64,000 nt of DNA from Nocardia sp. CNY236 (lineage in GTDB: Bacteria; Actinomycetota; Actinomycetes; Mycobacteriales; Mycobacteriaceae), in contig NZ_AXVD01000004.1 of NCBI RefSeq assembly GCF_000482385.1, positions 1 through 64,000 of the forward strand. The letters run 5' to 3'. Both the position numbers and the translations under genes were made by a program. This document shows positions 1 through 9,321 of this stretch, piece by piece. The stretch's first letter is position 1; every line of letters begins with the position of its first letter. The notes beneath the pieces are model-generated. The model searched no databases. It was given only the letters and a program-made list of their open reading frames with translations, and was not told the DNA's origin.

Positions 1-228
1 GTCCGGATCGAACGCCCACGGATCAGAAGTCATGAACGCCGCCCGCTTCGTATACATCTTCCCAGGTGCACGCTTCTCCGGATCGTAGAAGCGCCGCCAA
101 TCCCACCGGTCGGGCGGTATCTCACGAACCCCGTCGCGTTTGTTGACGACAAAATCCCAGAACGATTCCGGAGATTCGATACCACCCGCATAGCGGCATC
201 CGATTCCAACGATAGCGATATCAGACAC
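1..228 (-). CDS. Type I polyketide synthase, N-terminal fragment (runs off the left edge)
   Basis: Only the first 76 residues are in the window. They read as the start of a ketosynthase domain: VSDIAIVGIGCRYAGG, then ESFWDFV, then IPPDRWDW and RAAFMTSDPWAFDPD, which is the usual opening of a modular or iterative type I PKS. The GTG start at 228 has a good AGGAG box six bases upstream. The gene lies 438 bp downstream of the polyamine genes on the same strand and probably has its own promoter. Module content, product and iterative or modular nature cannot be judged from this piece. Confidence 0.9.
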   Translation of the reverse strand, partial: MSDIAIVGIGCRYAGGIESPESFWDFVVNKRDGVREIPPDRWDWRRFYDPEKRAPGKMYTKRAAFMTSDPWAFDPD

Positions 229-666
229 TGTGACTCCTGGCCGACACAAACACTGTGTCCGCGAATCCTCGACCGGCTGCGGCGGCGGATCTCTGGACGC
301 GGACTTCTGTCAGATTGGGCTCAGAGCGAAACCAGAATTCGGTCGCTCAGCGCTGATGGGCAATCTACCACGGGGCGCAGGTATTGCAATCCATCGAATA
401 GACGGCAAGAAATATCTCGAAATGGTTGCCACAGAATTTTTTGTGAGCGTCTCGTTATTTTAGATCTTGATTCAGGTGGATCGGTTCGATTGGTCCGATC
501 GACAGAATTCTTGCAAGAGCAAGGCCGTACCCCACACAAGGCACATTCCCGACGCAGGGAGCAGCGAGAAAGGTCAAATTCGGTGCATGCACCCGATTCG
601 TTCCGAGAAAATGACCGAGCAGGGTTTCGATGCCGTCTCGCGCGTTCATCCAGCGTCACGTTTTGC
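229..666 (-). promoter_or_regulatory. 438-bp leader between the polyamine genes and the PKS
   Basis: No convincing gene. The stretch is more AT-rich than its surroundings. On the minus strand, TAAAAT (457-462) and TAGATT (362-367, with TTGCAA 16 bases upstream at 384-389) are candidate -10 elements for the PKS. A 12-bp palindrome, GGTGCATGCACC, lies at 582-593 and could be an operator. All of these are pattern matches only. Confidence 0.35.
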
Positions 667-1902
667 TTACGTGAACGTTCCTTTTCTTGCCCGACCGTTC
701 TCCGCCGCGCGTAGTGCATGCGGTTCGATCGCGCCGCGTATCAGCGCCCGCGCATCGATCGTCGTAGCCTTGTACGGCAGCAGTGCCAGTCGATCGCGCA
801 TTCCCGCCACCGGGTTGTCGATGGTATCGACCGATCCGAACAAGAACGACCACTCGTGTTCGTCACTGCCGTAGTGCACGACGGTATCGAATTGCTCATG
901 GAAACGCTGCCACGATCGTTTCAGGGTCTCGTTGCGCCAAGCGGCCGCACATCCCGCTTGAGCGCCGAGCACGCCGCCGGGGGCGAGCAGCGAACGGCAT
1001 CGGGACAGGAAATGCACCTCGTACAACCGGTTGTGCTGCGCGTGCTCGACGCGTTCATCCGGTAGGTCGATCACTATGACGTCGTAACGGGTCTTCGACC
1101 TCTCGGCAGTGGCCAGAAAATCCCAACCGTCCGCGTAGTGCATCGCGATAGGTCCGGTCCCCTCGACTGCGGCCGCGAGCTCGTCCACGGTGTAGCCATA
1201 GGGCAGATGCCGAGCGCACAACTCGACCGCACGCCGATCGATGTCGACATGATCGACGTGGGTGGCGCCAGCGGCGACCGACATCTGACTGGCCACACCC
1301 TCGCCGGAGCCGATGATCAGCACAGTGTCCAGCTTCTCGGCCAGCACGAAGGCCGGCACCAGCAGTGCCTCGTGATAGGTCAGCTGAGATAGCTCGGTGG
1401 ACTGGCGATCACCGTCGCAGAACAGACCGATGCCCTGCTCGGTCCGCGCGATCACCACGTGCTGATACGCCGTGTGCGTGTCGGCGACCACCTCGTGCAG
1501 GTGCCAGACGCGAGTCAGCCCCGCCCCGACCGGTTCGGTGATTCTTTGTGCGGCGTGTCCTCTGCGGACGGACTGTGCACGCACCTGTCCGGGCGACAAT
1601 GCGTTTCGGAGGAACTCGACGGCCTTCGCGGCCTGGTCACCATCGCCGCAGGTGAACACGTCCACAAAGATGTCACCGGATTCCGGGTAGGTGTGTATCG
1701 AGGCGTGTGACTCCGACAGCAGTGCAAGCACGGTCACCCCGCCCGGGTCGAACTTCTTGTGTACCACATCGCAGAGAGTGGCTCCGGCCTCGGTCAAGGA
1801 CGCACGCAATGCCGACTCGAGGCGTCCGGGATCGTCACACAAGGCTGGATCGACTCCACTGAACTCCGCCAGTACATGCCAACCGGCGAATTCCGCTTTC
1901 AT
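667..1902 (-). CDS. Fused S-adenosylmethionine decarboxylase / spermidine synthase
   Basis: About 411 residues. Residues 1-120 are a prokaryotic (class 1B) AdoMet decarboxylase: the self-cleavage motif SESHASIHTYPE puts the pyruvoyl-forming serine at about residue 65, with the conserved HTYPE histidine and the VFTCG cysteine following. Residues about 130-400 are a spermidine-synthase-type methyltransferase fold: LIIGSGEGVA, then VDIDRRAVE, then YDVIVIDLPDE. The protein would decarboxylate AdoMet and pass the aminopropyl donor to putrescine. The ATG at 1902 is preferred over an in-frame TTG at 1908; it lies 13 bases after the ornithine decarboxylase stop, so the two are probably one operon. 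The usual PAPT DSTDP motif is altered to DLPDE, so the amine substrate may differ from putrescine. Confidence 0.9.
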   Translation of the reverse strand: MKAEFAGWHVLAEFSGVDPALCDDPGRLESALRASLTEAGATLCDVVHKKFDPGGVTVLALLSESHASIHTYPESGDIFVDVFTCGDGDQAAKAVEFLRNALSPGQVRAQSVRRGHAAQRITEPVGAGLTRVWHLHEVVADTHTAYQHVVIARTEQGIGLFCDGDRQSTELSQLTYHEALLVPAFVLAEKLDTVLIIGSGEGVASQMSVAAGATHVDHVDIDRRAVELCARHLPYGYTVDELAAAVEGTGPIAMHYADGWDFLATAERSKTRYDVIVIDLPDERVEHAQHNRLYEVHFLSRCRSLLAPGGVLGAQAGCAAAWRNETLKRSWQRFHEQFDTVVHYGSDEHEWSFLFGSVDTIDNPVAGMRDRLALLPYKATTIDARALIRGAIEPHALRAAENGRARKGTFT

Positions 1903-1915
1903 GGGCAACTCACTC

Positions 1916-3022
1916 TCACTCGGCGCCCGCGACCCATACGGTCAAGGGCGGAAAACCGTTGAACGACACCGATGAATAACTCGCGGTATAGGCACCGGTG
2001 TCCAGAATTCGAATGCGATCACCCGCCTGCACTGTGGTCGGTAGAAGGACTCGTGTGTGTTGGTACAGCACATCGTCGCCATCGCACGTCGGACCGGCCA
2101 CCACGGCCACATCGACGGGGTCGTCGTCGCGGTCGGTGACGAACCTGTAGACGATGTACTCGTTCTCGGTCTCGGCCAGCCCGTTGTAGCGGCCGACGTC
2201 GAGATATACCCAGCGTCGGCCATCGGGCGCGGTTCGCACACCAATGACGTCGGTGTGCAGAATGCCGGCCGAACCGACCAGCGCTCGTCCCGGCTCGATG
2301 ACCAATTCGATGTGTCGGGGCAAAAACTCTGCGGCAGCGCGCCCGATCACTCCGACGACATCCTCCGTCGCAGGCGCGGGATCGGCGTAGGTGATCGGTA
2401 TTCCGCCGCCGATATTCACCGAAGCGACTGCAATGTCCTTCTTCGTCAATGCATCCGCCACGCGGCCGGCTTGTTCGATTCCGATGCGCCACGCGGCGGG
2501 GTCCAGTTGCTGGGAACCGACGTGGAAGCATGGTCCGGCGATGGCGAGACCGAGACCTGCTGCCCGCGCCAGCAGTCGGACCGCTTCATCCACGGTGCAG
2601 CCGAACTTGGCGCCGAACGGTGTGCGCGACTGTGGCGTCGCTGGCAGAAGGCGGCATTCCACTTCGGAACCAGGAGCGTGCGCACCGATACGCACCAGTT
2701 CGTCTTCGGTGTCGAAAGCGAAGCGGCGCACGCCCGAGGCGTATGCCGCAGCGATGTCGGCTGTCTTTTTGACCGGATTGCCGTAGCACAACTTTTCCGG
2801 TGCTACTCCGAGCCGCAGGCACAGGTCGACCTCGCCGACACCGGCCACGTCGAATTCTGCGCCCTCGTGGTCCAACAGCCGGATGACCTCTGCCACTGGA
2901 CTCGCCTTGACCGCGAAACGAATTCTGGCCCAACCGACAGCGCGGGCGGACAAAGCGGCAAGGGCACGATAGTTTTCGCGCACACGCTCGGGATAGATGG
3001 CCAGGTAAGGCGTTTCGGGCAT
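1916..3022 (-). CDS. Ornithine/diaminopimelate-type decarboxylase, alanine-racemase fold
   Basis: 368 residues, PLP-dependent fold type III. The PLP lysine is in FAVKASP (about residue 39), followed by HVGSQ, the glycine-rich SVNIGGG, the phosphate-binding EPGR and the ornithine-decarboxylase cysteine motif GPTCDGDD, ending TGAYTASY. The GPTCD motif and length favour ornithine (or ornithine/lysine) decarboxylase over DAP decarboxylase; the adjacent fused AdoMetDC/spermidine synthase agrees with a putrescine-to-spermidine route. The ribosome site is weak. A helicase gene on the same strand ends 161 bp upstream, so this gene may have its own promoter there. Confidence 0.88.
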   Translation of the reverse strand: MPETPYLAIYPERVRENYRALAALSARAVGWARIRFAVKASPVAEVIRLLDHEGAEFDVAGVGEVDLCLRLGVAPEKLCYGNPVKKTADIAAAYASGVRRFAFDTEDELVRIGAHAPGSEVECRLLPATPQSRTPFGAKFGCTVDEAVRLLARAAGLGLAIAGPCFHVGSQQLDPAAWRIGIEQAGRVADALTKKDIAVASVNIGGGIPITYADPAPATEDVVGVIGRAAAEFLPRHIELVIEPGRALVGSAGILHTDVIGVRTAPDGRRWVYLDVGRYNGLAETENEYIVYRFVTDRDDDPVDVAVVAGPTCDGDDVLYQHTRVLLPTTVQAGDRIRILDTGAYTASYSSVSFNGFPPLTVWVAGAE

Positions 3023-3183
3023 ACGAGACTTTCACTCGACAGGGTTGAACGAGACTCCGTAGGGATGAACGAGATGGTCATCGGCTCCTCGTCCGACGCC
3101 GACTCCGGTGGGCACTGCTGGCTCGCCGAACTGCGTCTCAGCGGCTGGACTACGTGGGCGGACCGCGCGGAAGCGGTACCGAC

Positions 3184-5682
3184 TCAACCGGCCGATATGG
3201 TGATGTCGTCGAACACGACCTCGCCGGCGACGTCGGACTCGGTGAGATCGACCACCGCGTCGATCGACCAGCCGTGGTCGCCCGCCGGGTCGTCGAGTAC
3301 TTGTCGCACCTGCCAGAACCCCGGTCTTCGTTGAATGTGGAACAACTGGGGGCCTCTGGCATCGGACCCGGTCCCGATGAATTCGTACTCCGCGAAGTAC
3401 TCTACGAGCGCTTCCGCCCAGTCCAGGCTCGGGTTCAGCTCGGTCAGACTGTCCCACCGGCGTCGGGCGGCCAGTTCGACTCGGCGGAACATGGCATTGC
3501 GAACCATCACGCGAAACGCGCGCTCATTCGCGGAGATCGGGCGCGTTGTGTCCGCTCCGACAGCGACCTGGCCGGTGTCGGTCTGTGCGCCCGGATTGGT
3601 CAGTTGCTCCCATTCATCGAGCAGACTCGAATCCACTTGGCGGACGACTTCTCCGAGCCACTCGGTGATGTCGTCGAGTTCTTCGGTGCGAGCGGACTCG
3701 GGCACCGTGCGTCGCAGGGCGCGATAGGCGTCCGCCAGGTAACGCAGGACGATGCCTTCGGAGCGAGACAGTCCGTAGAAGGAGATCAGCTCGGCGAAGG
3801 TCATGGAGCGCTCGATCATGTCGCGTACGACAGACTTCGGTGCGGGGGTGAATTCCGATACCCACGGGTGTCCGGTTCGGTAGGTCTCGTATGCGGGTTC
3901 GATCAATTCGGCCAGCGGCTTCGGCCAGGTTACCTCGTCGAGCAAATACATTCGTTCGTCGTAGTCGAGGCCATCGGCCTTCATCTCGGCAACCGCCTCG
4001 CCGCGGGCTTTGTGTTGCTGAGCCAGCAACAGTTGACGCGGATCCTCCAACGTGGACTCGATGAGCGACACCACATCGAGGGTATAACTGGTCGAGTTCT
4101 TGTCCAACAATTCGAACGCCGCCAGTGCAAAGGGGGACAATGGTTGGTCGAGGGCGAAATCACGTTGCAGATCGACCGTCAGGCGGGCGTGGCGGCCCAA
4201 TGCATCCGGCTGCGGTAGCTGCTGGACGACTCCGGCGTCGCGCAACGCCCGGTAGAGTCGGATGGCCCGGATGATGTGTCGGCGTTGAGCGCCACGTGGT
4301 TCGTGATTGTCCTCGAGTAGATGACGCATGGCGGTGAAGCAGTTACCCGGTCGCGCGATCACATTCAGCAGCATGGCATTGGTCACGGTGAAGCGAGACA
4401 CCATCGGTTCCGGTTGTGCTGCGACCAAGCGTTCGAAGGTCTCCTGGCTCCAGGAGACGAATCCTTCGGGTGGACGACGCCGCTGCACTTTGCGCTGCTT
4501 CTTCGGATCGTCGCCCGCTTTGGCCAGCAGCCGTGTGTTCTCCACCTCGTGATCGGGCGCCTGCACCACCACGGTGCCCATGGTGTCGTATCCTGCCCGA
4601 CCCGCGCGACCGGAGATCTGGTGGAATTCACGTGCCTTCAGTCGCCGTGTGCGTACGCCGTCGAACTTGGTCAGACCGGTCAGCAGCACCGTACGGATGG
4701 GCACGTTGATGCCCACCCCGAGGGTGTCGGTGCCGCACACGACTTTCAGCAGGCCTTCCTGGGCGAGTCGTTCCACCAGGCGCCGGTATTTCGGCAGCAT
4801 CCCCGCGTGATGCACACCCACGGCATGTCGGATCAGCCGAGACAAGGTCTTGCCGAACCCCGCAGAGAACCGGAAGTCGCCCACTGCCGCGGCAATCGCG
4901 GCTTTTTCTGCACGAGAAGCGAAATTCATGCTGGTCAGCGCCTGTGCGCGTTCGAGCGCGGCAGCCTGAGTGAAATGCACGACGTACACCGGTGCCTGGT
5001 GGGTGGTGACCAGCTCTTCCAATGTTTCGGTGATCGGGGTGCGGGCATAGGAGAAGCTCAGCGGCACAGGGCGCTCGGTACCGGCGACGATCGCGGTGGA
5101 GCGACCGGTACGGCGCTCGAGATCGGTGGCAAAGAAATCGACCGCGCCGAGGGTCGCCGACATCAGCAGGAACTGAGCGTGCCGCAATTCCAGCAACGGG
5201 ATCTGCCACGCCCAACCGCGCTCGGGGTCGGCGTAGAAGTGGAACTCGTCCATGACCACCTGGCCGATATCGGCGTCCGCGCCTTCACGCAGGGCCAGGT
5301 TGGCCAGTATTTCCGCCGTGGCGCAGATGATCGGCGCCTCGGGGTTCACTGCAGCATCACCGGTGACCATGCCGACTCTGTCTGCGCCGAAGGCCGCACA
5401 TAGCGCGAAGAACTTCTCGCTCACCAGCGCCTTGATCGGCGCGGTGTAATAGGTGCGCAGGCCCTGAGCGAGTGCGAACAGGTGCGCGCCGACGGCGACG
5501 AGTGACTTTCCGGAACCGGTCGGCGTGGCGAGAATGACATGGGACCCGGACGCCAACTCCAGCAATGCTTCGTCCTGTGCCGAGTACAACGGCGTACCCT
5601 GCTCGGCGGCCCACATTCCGAACGACTCGTAGAGTGCGTCGGCGTCGGTACCCGGGATGTCGAGCAGTTCGGTCAAATCCAC
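3184..5682 (-). CDS. Superfamily 2 DEAD/DEAH (Ski2-like) helicase, probably with C-terminal DUF3516
   Basis: About 832 residues. Helicase motifs in order: TPTGSGKS (Walker A, near residue 55), APIKALVSEK, DEFHFYADPERGWAWQ (motif II), MSATLG (III), and HQISGRAGRAGYD (VI). The remaining half is helical and resembles the DUF3516 extension of actinobacterial RNA-helicase-like proteins, assigned from memory. The GTG at 5682 is chosen because TAGGGT sits seven bases upstream, the leaderless spacing seen repeatedly here; a GTG at 5691 is the alternative. It lies 71 bp downstream of the PAC2 gene. Substrate (RNA or DNA) is not evident from sequence. Confidence 0.85.
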   Translation of the reverse strand: MDLTELLDIPGTDADALYESFGMWAAEQGTPLYSAQDEALLELASGSHVILATPTGSGKSLVAVGAHLFALAQGLRTYYTAPIKALVSEKFFALCAAFGADRVGMVTGDAAVNPEAPIICATAEILANLALREGADADIGQVVMDEFHFYADPERGWAWQIPLLELRHAQFLLMSATLGAVDFFATDLERRTGRSTAIVAGTERPVPLSFSYARTPITETLEELVTTHQAPVYVVHFTQAAALERAQALTSMNFASRAEKAAIAAAVGDFRFSAGFGKTLSRLIRHAVGVHHAGMLPKYRRLVERLAQEGLLKVVCGTDTLGVGINVPIRTVLLTGLTKFDGVRTRRLKAREFHQISGRAGRAGYDTMGTVVVQAPDHEVENTRLLAKAGDDPKKQRKVQRRRPPEGFVSWSQETFERLVAAQPEPMVSRFTVTNAMLLNVIARPGNCFTAMRHLLEDNHEPRGAQRRHIIRAIRLYRALRDAGVVQQLPQPDALGRHARLTVDLQRDFALDQPLSPFALAAFELLDKNSTSYTLDVVSLIESTLEDPRQLLLAQQHKARGEAVAEMKADGLDYDERMYLLDEVTWPKPLAELIEPAYETYRTGHPWVSEFTPAPKSVVRDMIERSMTFAELISFYGLSRSEGIVLRYLADAYRALRRTVPESARTEELDDITEWLGEVVRQVDSSLLDEWEQLTNPGAQTDTGQVAVGADTTRPISANERAFRVMVRNAMFRRVELAARRRWDSLTELNPSLDWAEALVEYFAEYEFIGTGSDARGPQLFHIQRRPGFWQVRQVLDDPAGDHGWSIDAVVDLTESDVAGEVVFDDITISAG

Positions 5683-5753
5683 TCCGACCACCCTACGGCC
5701 TCGAAGTCAGGCGCGTATCCAGGGTCGATCAGGGTGGTCGGACCGTGTCCGAG

Positions 5754-6698
5754 TCATCCCCGGTCGGTCTGGTCTTCGCCGTCGTAGCCACCCTGCTCGG
5801 CGAGGAACCGCTCGAATTCGGCGCCCAGTTCGTCACCGCTGGGTAATGTTCCGTCGGTCACCAACAGGCTCGACTGCCGCTCCTGGGACGTGACGAAGCT
5901 GTCGTATTGCCGTTCCAAGGCGTGCACGACGGTTTCTACCTCGGCATTACCCGCGATGTGATCGTTGACCTGTTCGCGCACCCGTGCTGCGGCCTCGTCG
6001 AGCGCGGCCAGCGGAATCTCCAGTCCGGCGTTGCTCGAGACATTCTCCAACAAGGTCTGTGCCGCTTCTGGGTAGGCCGTCTGCGCCAGGTAGTGCGGGA
6101 CGTGGACCGAAAAACCCACCGACTCGTGGCCGTGTTGAGCCATTCGGAACTCGAGCAACGACGACACGCTACCCGGAAGCTCGAGCTCGCCCGGCCACCG
6201 CTGATGATCGGCGATCAGGCTGCGGTCGGCGGAATGCGCAGTCACTCCGAGTGGACGCGTGTGTGGGATCGCCATGGGGATTGCACTGAGCCCGATGCTG
6301 CGGCGAACGCCCAGTTGTTCGGCGAGTCGCCGGACCGCCGTGGTGAACTTCTCCCAGCGCAGGTCGGGCTCCAAGCCGGCGAGCAACAGGAACGGGGTAC
6401 CAGCGGTGTCGCGTAGCGCCCAGAGGTTGAGTTCCGGCTCGCTGTAATCCGAAAAGTGATCCGATTTGAATGTCATCAGCGGACGCCGAGAGCGGTAGTC
6501 GAGCAGCTCGTCCACGTCGAACGCGGCAACCAACTCGGTTTCCAGGCTTTCGCGCAGGTGTGTGGTCGCCAACCGCACCGCGTGTCCGGCGTCGGTGAAG
6601 CCCTCCAGACCGTGTACCAAGACCGGGCCGGCGCCGTCGGCAGCCGACAGCTGAGGAGCGGGGAACTCCAATTCGTACATTCGCGACTCGTGATCCAT
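5754..6698 (-). CDS. PAC2-family protein (Rv2714-like)
   Basis: 314 residues starting MDHESRMYELEFPAPQL. The opening GPVLVHGLEGFTDAGHAV is typical of the PAC2 / proteasome-assembly-chaperone fold kept across actinobacteria (Rv2714 in M. tuberculosis, from memory). Members are soluble and trimeric; their role is unclear. A longer in-frame extension upstream is low-complexity Arg/Pro and is rejected: the ATG at 6698 has an AAGGAG site at good spacing. The C-terminus ends in an acidic, Gln-rich tail. It heads the minus-strand run leading to the helicase. Confidence 0.85.
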   Translation of the reverse strand: MDHESRMYELEFPAPQLSAADGAGPVLVHGLEGFTDAGHAVRLATTHLRESLETELVAAFDVDELLDYRSRRPLMTFKSDHFSDYSEPELNLWALRDTAGTPFLLLAGLEPDLRWEKFTTAVRRLAEQLGVRRSIGLSAIPMAIPHTRPLGVTAHSADRSLIADHQRWPGELELPGSVSSLLEFRMAQHGHESVGFSVHVPHYLAQTAYPEAAQTLLENVSSNAGLEIPLAALDEAAARVREQVNDHIAGNAEVETVVHALERQYDSFVTSQERQSSLLVTDGTLPSGDELGAEFERFLAEQGGYDGEDQTDRG

Positions 6699-6968
6699 CG
6701 CGTACTCCTTCCTGCGCGGTTCCTGCGGCCGGGACGTGCGCCTCCGAGGTCGATACGTCGCTCGCCCACACGTTGCCCGTGGTGGCGGGGCGCACCGATC
6801 GGCGGCCCGGCCGGGACTGGTATCCATTGTCCCCTATGCCGATGACGGCCACCGCGCACGGCCCGGCACCAGCCCACGCTGGGAGCCAACAGCAACGCCG
6901 GCCCGTGCATTCCCGATCCCCCGGCGTGGCGACGTCGGCCGCGGTCCCCGATTTGGCACAGTGAGGCT

Positions 6969-7676
6969 GTGACCATGGCGGTTCTGCCGCGGATGCGGCC
7001 GCACAGCGCTGCGGCTGTCGCGTGCGCGGTGCTGCTGGCCGGATGTGGGGCGCTGGTGCCCGGCCGTCCGGTACCGCTCGCGCCGACCGTCGTCACTCGA
7101 CCCGTGCAGGCCGAACTGAGTACTTTGTTGCTGGACCCTGGGCAATTTCCCGCGCCCTACGAGGCGGTGGTTCTGCCCCCGCAGGCCGTATTACAGGCGG
7201 CCGGTGACCTGGACGGCGTGGGGCGCGGCGCGCATGTGCAGCCCCGCGGGTGCGGGACGCCGGACCGAGTGGTCGGGCCGAACTCCGCGGTAATGGCGGT
7301 CGGTGCGGACGAGGCCACTCGTGCCACCCTGACAGTCGAGTTGATCCGCACCGACGAGCCGTTGGCCGCACTGCGAACTCGGGTGACCGAATGCAGAGTG
7401 GTCCGAGTCGGCCGTGGCGGCGCCGTGACGGTTGTGACGACGCAGCTGTACGCGCCTCCCCGGGTCGAGGCCGACGATGTCATGGCCCTGCACAGGACCG
7501 TGCGCCCCCCTCCTGGCGCGACCGGGCCGGTCCAATCCATGTGGACACTCGCCGGTCAAGTCGGCGACGTGCGGATCTCGGCAACGTACATGTCGTTTAC
7601 CGGTCACGAACCCGACTCGGAGGCGTTGGACGCAGTGTTCTCAACTGCCGTCGCAAAAGTATCGGAGCACCGATAG
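6969..7676 (+). CDS. Secreted lipoprotein of unknown function
   Basis: 235 residues from a GTG start. The N-terminus is a lipoprotein signal: basic MRPH, a hydrophobic AAAVACAVLL run and the lipobox LLAGC, so the mature protein begins at about Cys26 and is anchored on the outer face of the membrane. The rest has two further cysteines (CGTP and TECR) that could form a disulfide, and resembles the sensor-type extracellular domain of mycobacterial lipoproteins and PknH, which is a weak impression only. Divergent from the PAC2 gene across 270 bp. Confidence 0.75.
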   Translation: MTMAVLPRMRPHSAAAVACAVLLAGCGALVPGRPVPLAPTVVTRPVQAELSTLLLDPGQFPAPYEAVVLPPQAVLQAAGDLDGVGRGAHVQPRGCGTPDRVVGPNSAVMAVGADEATRATLTVELIRTDEPLAALRTRVTECRVVRVGRGGAVTVVTTQLYAPPRVEADDVMALHRTVRPPPGATGPVQSMWTLAGQVGDVRISATYMSFTGHEPDSEALDAVFSTAVAKVSEHR

Positions 7677-7847
7677 TCGGCTGCGCTGGCGTGCATTCCG
7701 CGCCAGCATAGCGGGTGACCCTGACATTGCCGCAGATCGGATCCCGCTTCCCGTCGGGTAGTGCACACTGTCAGCAGTGTTCCCAGCCATGATTGCCGGC
7801 CTGGTCGTAGCTGTGCCTCCCGAGACACCGACCGGCAGGCTCGACGT

Positions 7848-9296
7848 ATGACTTCTGCGACACCGTTTCCTTCTGAATCATTCGATGCTGGATCGCTCGA
7901 TGCCAGATCGGTCGATGCCAGATCGGTCGATGCCAGATCGGTCGATGCTGGATCGCTCGATGCTGGGCCCGCCGACGACACGGGCGGCTCGTCCCACCGT
8001 GGACCGCGAAGTCGAGACATGTGGACCTGCCCGGCGTCGGCGAACGCTCGGCCCGAGACCGGATCCGACCGTACCGATGCGCGGGATGAACGTTCGCTGG
8101 CGCCGGATTCCGGGACCGGGCCACGGGCAGGTGCAACGCACAGGGTCATACGCGGCCGAAGCGATGCCGCCGCGAAGCGAGGCGTTCCGGCTTCGCCGGA
8201 ACGCTCGGTATGGGTGCACGATCCAGGAGAATTGATCTGCGCGGTGCCGGCGATGTTGGGCTTCACCCCGCAACGATCGATAGTCGTGTTCGTTTTGCGG
8301 CGTCGAGGCGCCGCCGGTGCGCAGGTGTATTCGGTCGTTCGGTTCGACCTGGATTCGACCGATGACCATAGCGCGCGTGCCGAGATGGTGGCTACCGCCG
8401 TGGCAAGGATCTGCGCGCAGACCTTCGCGGTGGATGTGTTCGCGGTCCTGGTCGATGACCGCATGTTCGGACCGCGACCGGCGGATCCCGACTGTCGCGG
8501 TGGCGCCGACGACGGTCAGGGTGCGTTGGGAGGTGCGCTCGGCGATCGCCTGGCCACGTTCGGTGTCGAATTGGGCGCGGTGTGGGCGATCCGCATGATC
8601 GCCGGCGGGCAACGATGGTGGACGCTGCTCGGCTCGGATCGGCACGGCGTGCTGCCTGATCCGGCCGCCTCGCCGGTTGCGTTGCTGCAGGTACTCGATG
8701 GCAGGCCGCTACGTGGGTCGCGTGCCGAGCTCACCAGCGCGGTCTCGGTGGATCCACAGGCGTGCGCCGAGGTAGCGGACCATCTGCGAGCCGCGCTCGA
8801 CCTGGCTGGTGAACAATACGCACGGGCAGCGCGTGAGGGTGATCCGCGTGGCTACGTCGGGCAGGCACTCGACTACGTCCTGTGGCAGGTGGCCACTGTC
8901 GCCTCCGGCGCTACACCGACGCCGCCCGAACTTGCGAAACTTGCTGCAACCTTGCGTGTTCGAGCCGTGCGCGACGCCATGTTCGCCTTGGCAGTCGGTG
9001 AACATGCCGGTGCGGCCGAACAGCTATGGGGCACGCTGACCCGCGCATTGTCCGGTACCGACCGCGCCGACGCGGCCGTGCTGCTCGCCTACAGTGCCTA
9101 TGTTCGGGGTGATGGTCCACTCGCCGGTATCGCGCTCGAGGCCGCGTTGGCGGCTGATTCGGGACATTCGATGGCGGGACTCCTCGATGCCGCCCGGCGA
9201 GTCGGTATGCACCCACGCCAGCTACGTCGACTCGCCCGTAGCGGCTACCGGATCGCGGGGAGCGTCGGTGTCGACCTCGAGAGGCCGCGGTGGTGA
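7848..9296 (+). CDS. DUF4192 domain protein with N-terminal pentapeptide tandem repeat
   Basis: 482 residues from the ATG at 7848. Residues 1-115 are low-complexity and hold six copies of S-[FLV]-D-A-[GR]. From about residue 120 the protein reads as DUF4192 (VHDPGELICAVPAMLGFTPQRSIVVFVL, later VRFDLDS, then ALDYVLWQVA and a C-terminal helical part ending GYRIAGSVGVDLERPRW), a family common in actinobacteria and of unknown function. Gene order between lipoprotein and galE/ideR suggests a conserved neighbourhood protein. The true start could lie inside the low-complexity tail, for example near the conserved domain. Confidence 0.8.
   Translation: MTSATPFPSESFDAGSLDARSVDARSVDARSVDAGSLDAGPADDTGGSSHRGPRSRDMWTCPASANARPETGSDRTDARDERSLAPDSGTGPRAGATHRVIRGRSDAAAKRGVPASPERSVWVHDPGELICAVPAMLGFTPQRSIVVFVLRRRGAAGAQVYSVVRFDLDSTDDHSARAEMVATAVARICAQTFAVDVFAVLVDDRMFGPRPADPDCRGGADDGQGALGGALGDRLATFGVELGAVWAIRMIAGGQRWWTLLGSDRHGVLPDPAASPVALLQVLDGRPLRGSRAELTSAVSVDPQACAEVADHLRAALDLAGEQYARAAREGDPRGYVGQALDYVLWQVATVASGATPTPPELAKLAATLRVRAVRDAMFALAVGEHAGAAEQLWGTLTRALSGTDRADAAVLLAYSAYVRGDGPLAGIALEAALAADSGHSMAGLLDAARRVGMHPRQLRRLARSGYRIAGSVGVDLERPRW
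7878..7967 (+). repeat. 15-bp tandem repeat, six units, coding
   Basis: Six in-frame copies of a 15-mer close to TCGATGCCAGATCGG encode SFDAG, SLDAR, SVDAR, SVDAR, SVDAG, SLDAG. The units are near-identical, so copy number probably varies between strains. The repeat is confined to the predicted disordered N-terminus of the DUF4192 protein. Confidence 0.9.
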
Positions 9297-9321
9297 GAGA
9301 TCGGCGCGCGGCGCTCGCCGC

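Noticed and set aside
2803..3081. Possible upstream frame with a good GAGGAG site before ODC, which might act as a regulatory leader peptide.
   Set aside because: It runs far into the ODC gene in another frame and has low-complexity translation; no evidence for leader-peptide control.
2057..3334. Long open frame (425 codons) on the plus strand opposite the ornithine decarboxylase.
   Set aside because: Shadow of high-GC coding on the minus strand; no ribosome site or domain, and the minus-strand gene has full decarboxylase motifs.
7761..7847. Longer N-terminus for the DUF4192 protein.
   Set aside because: Arg/Ser-rich, no conservation cue; ATG at 7848 chosen, with reservation.
7878..7967. 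CRISPR-like array because of regular repeats.
   Set aside because: Units are adjacent without unique spacers and are in frame, so it is a coding minisatellite; no cas genes are present.
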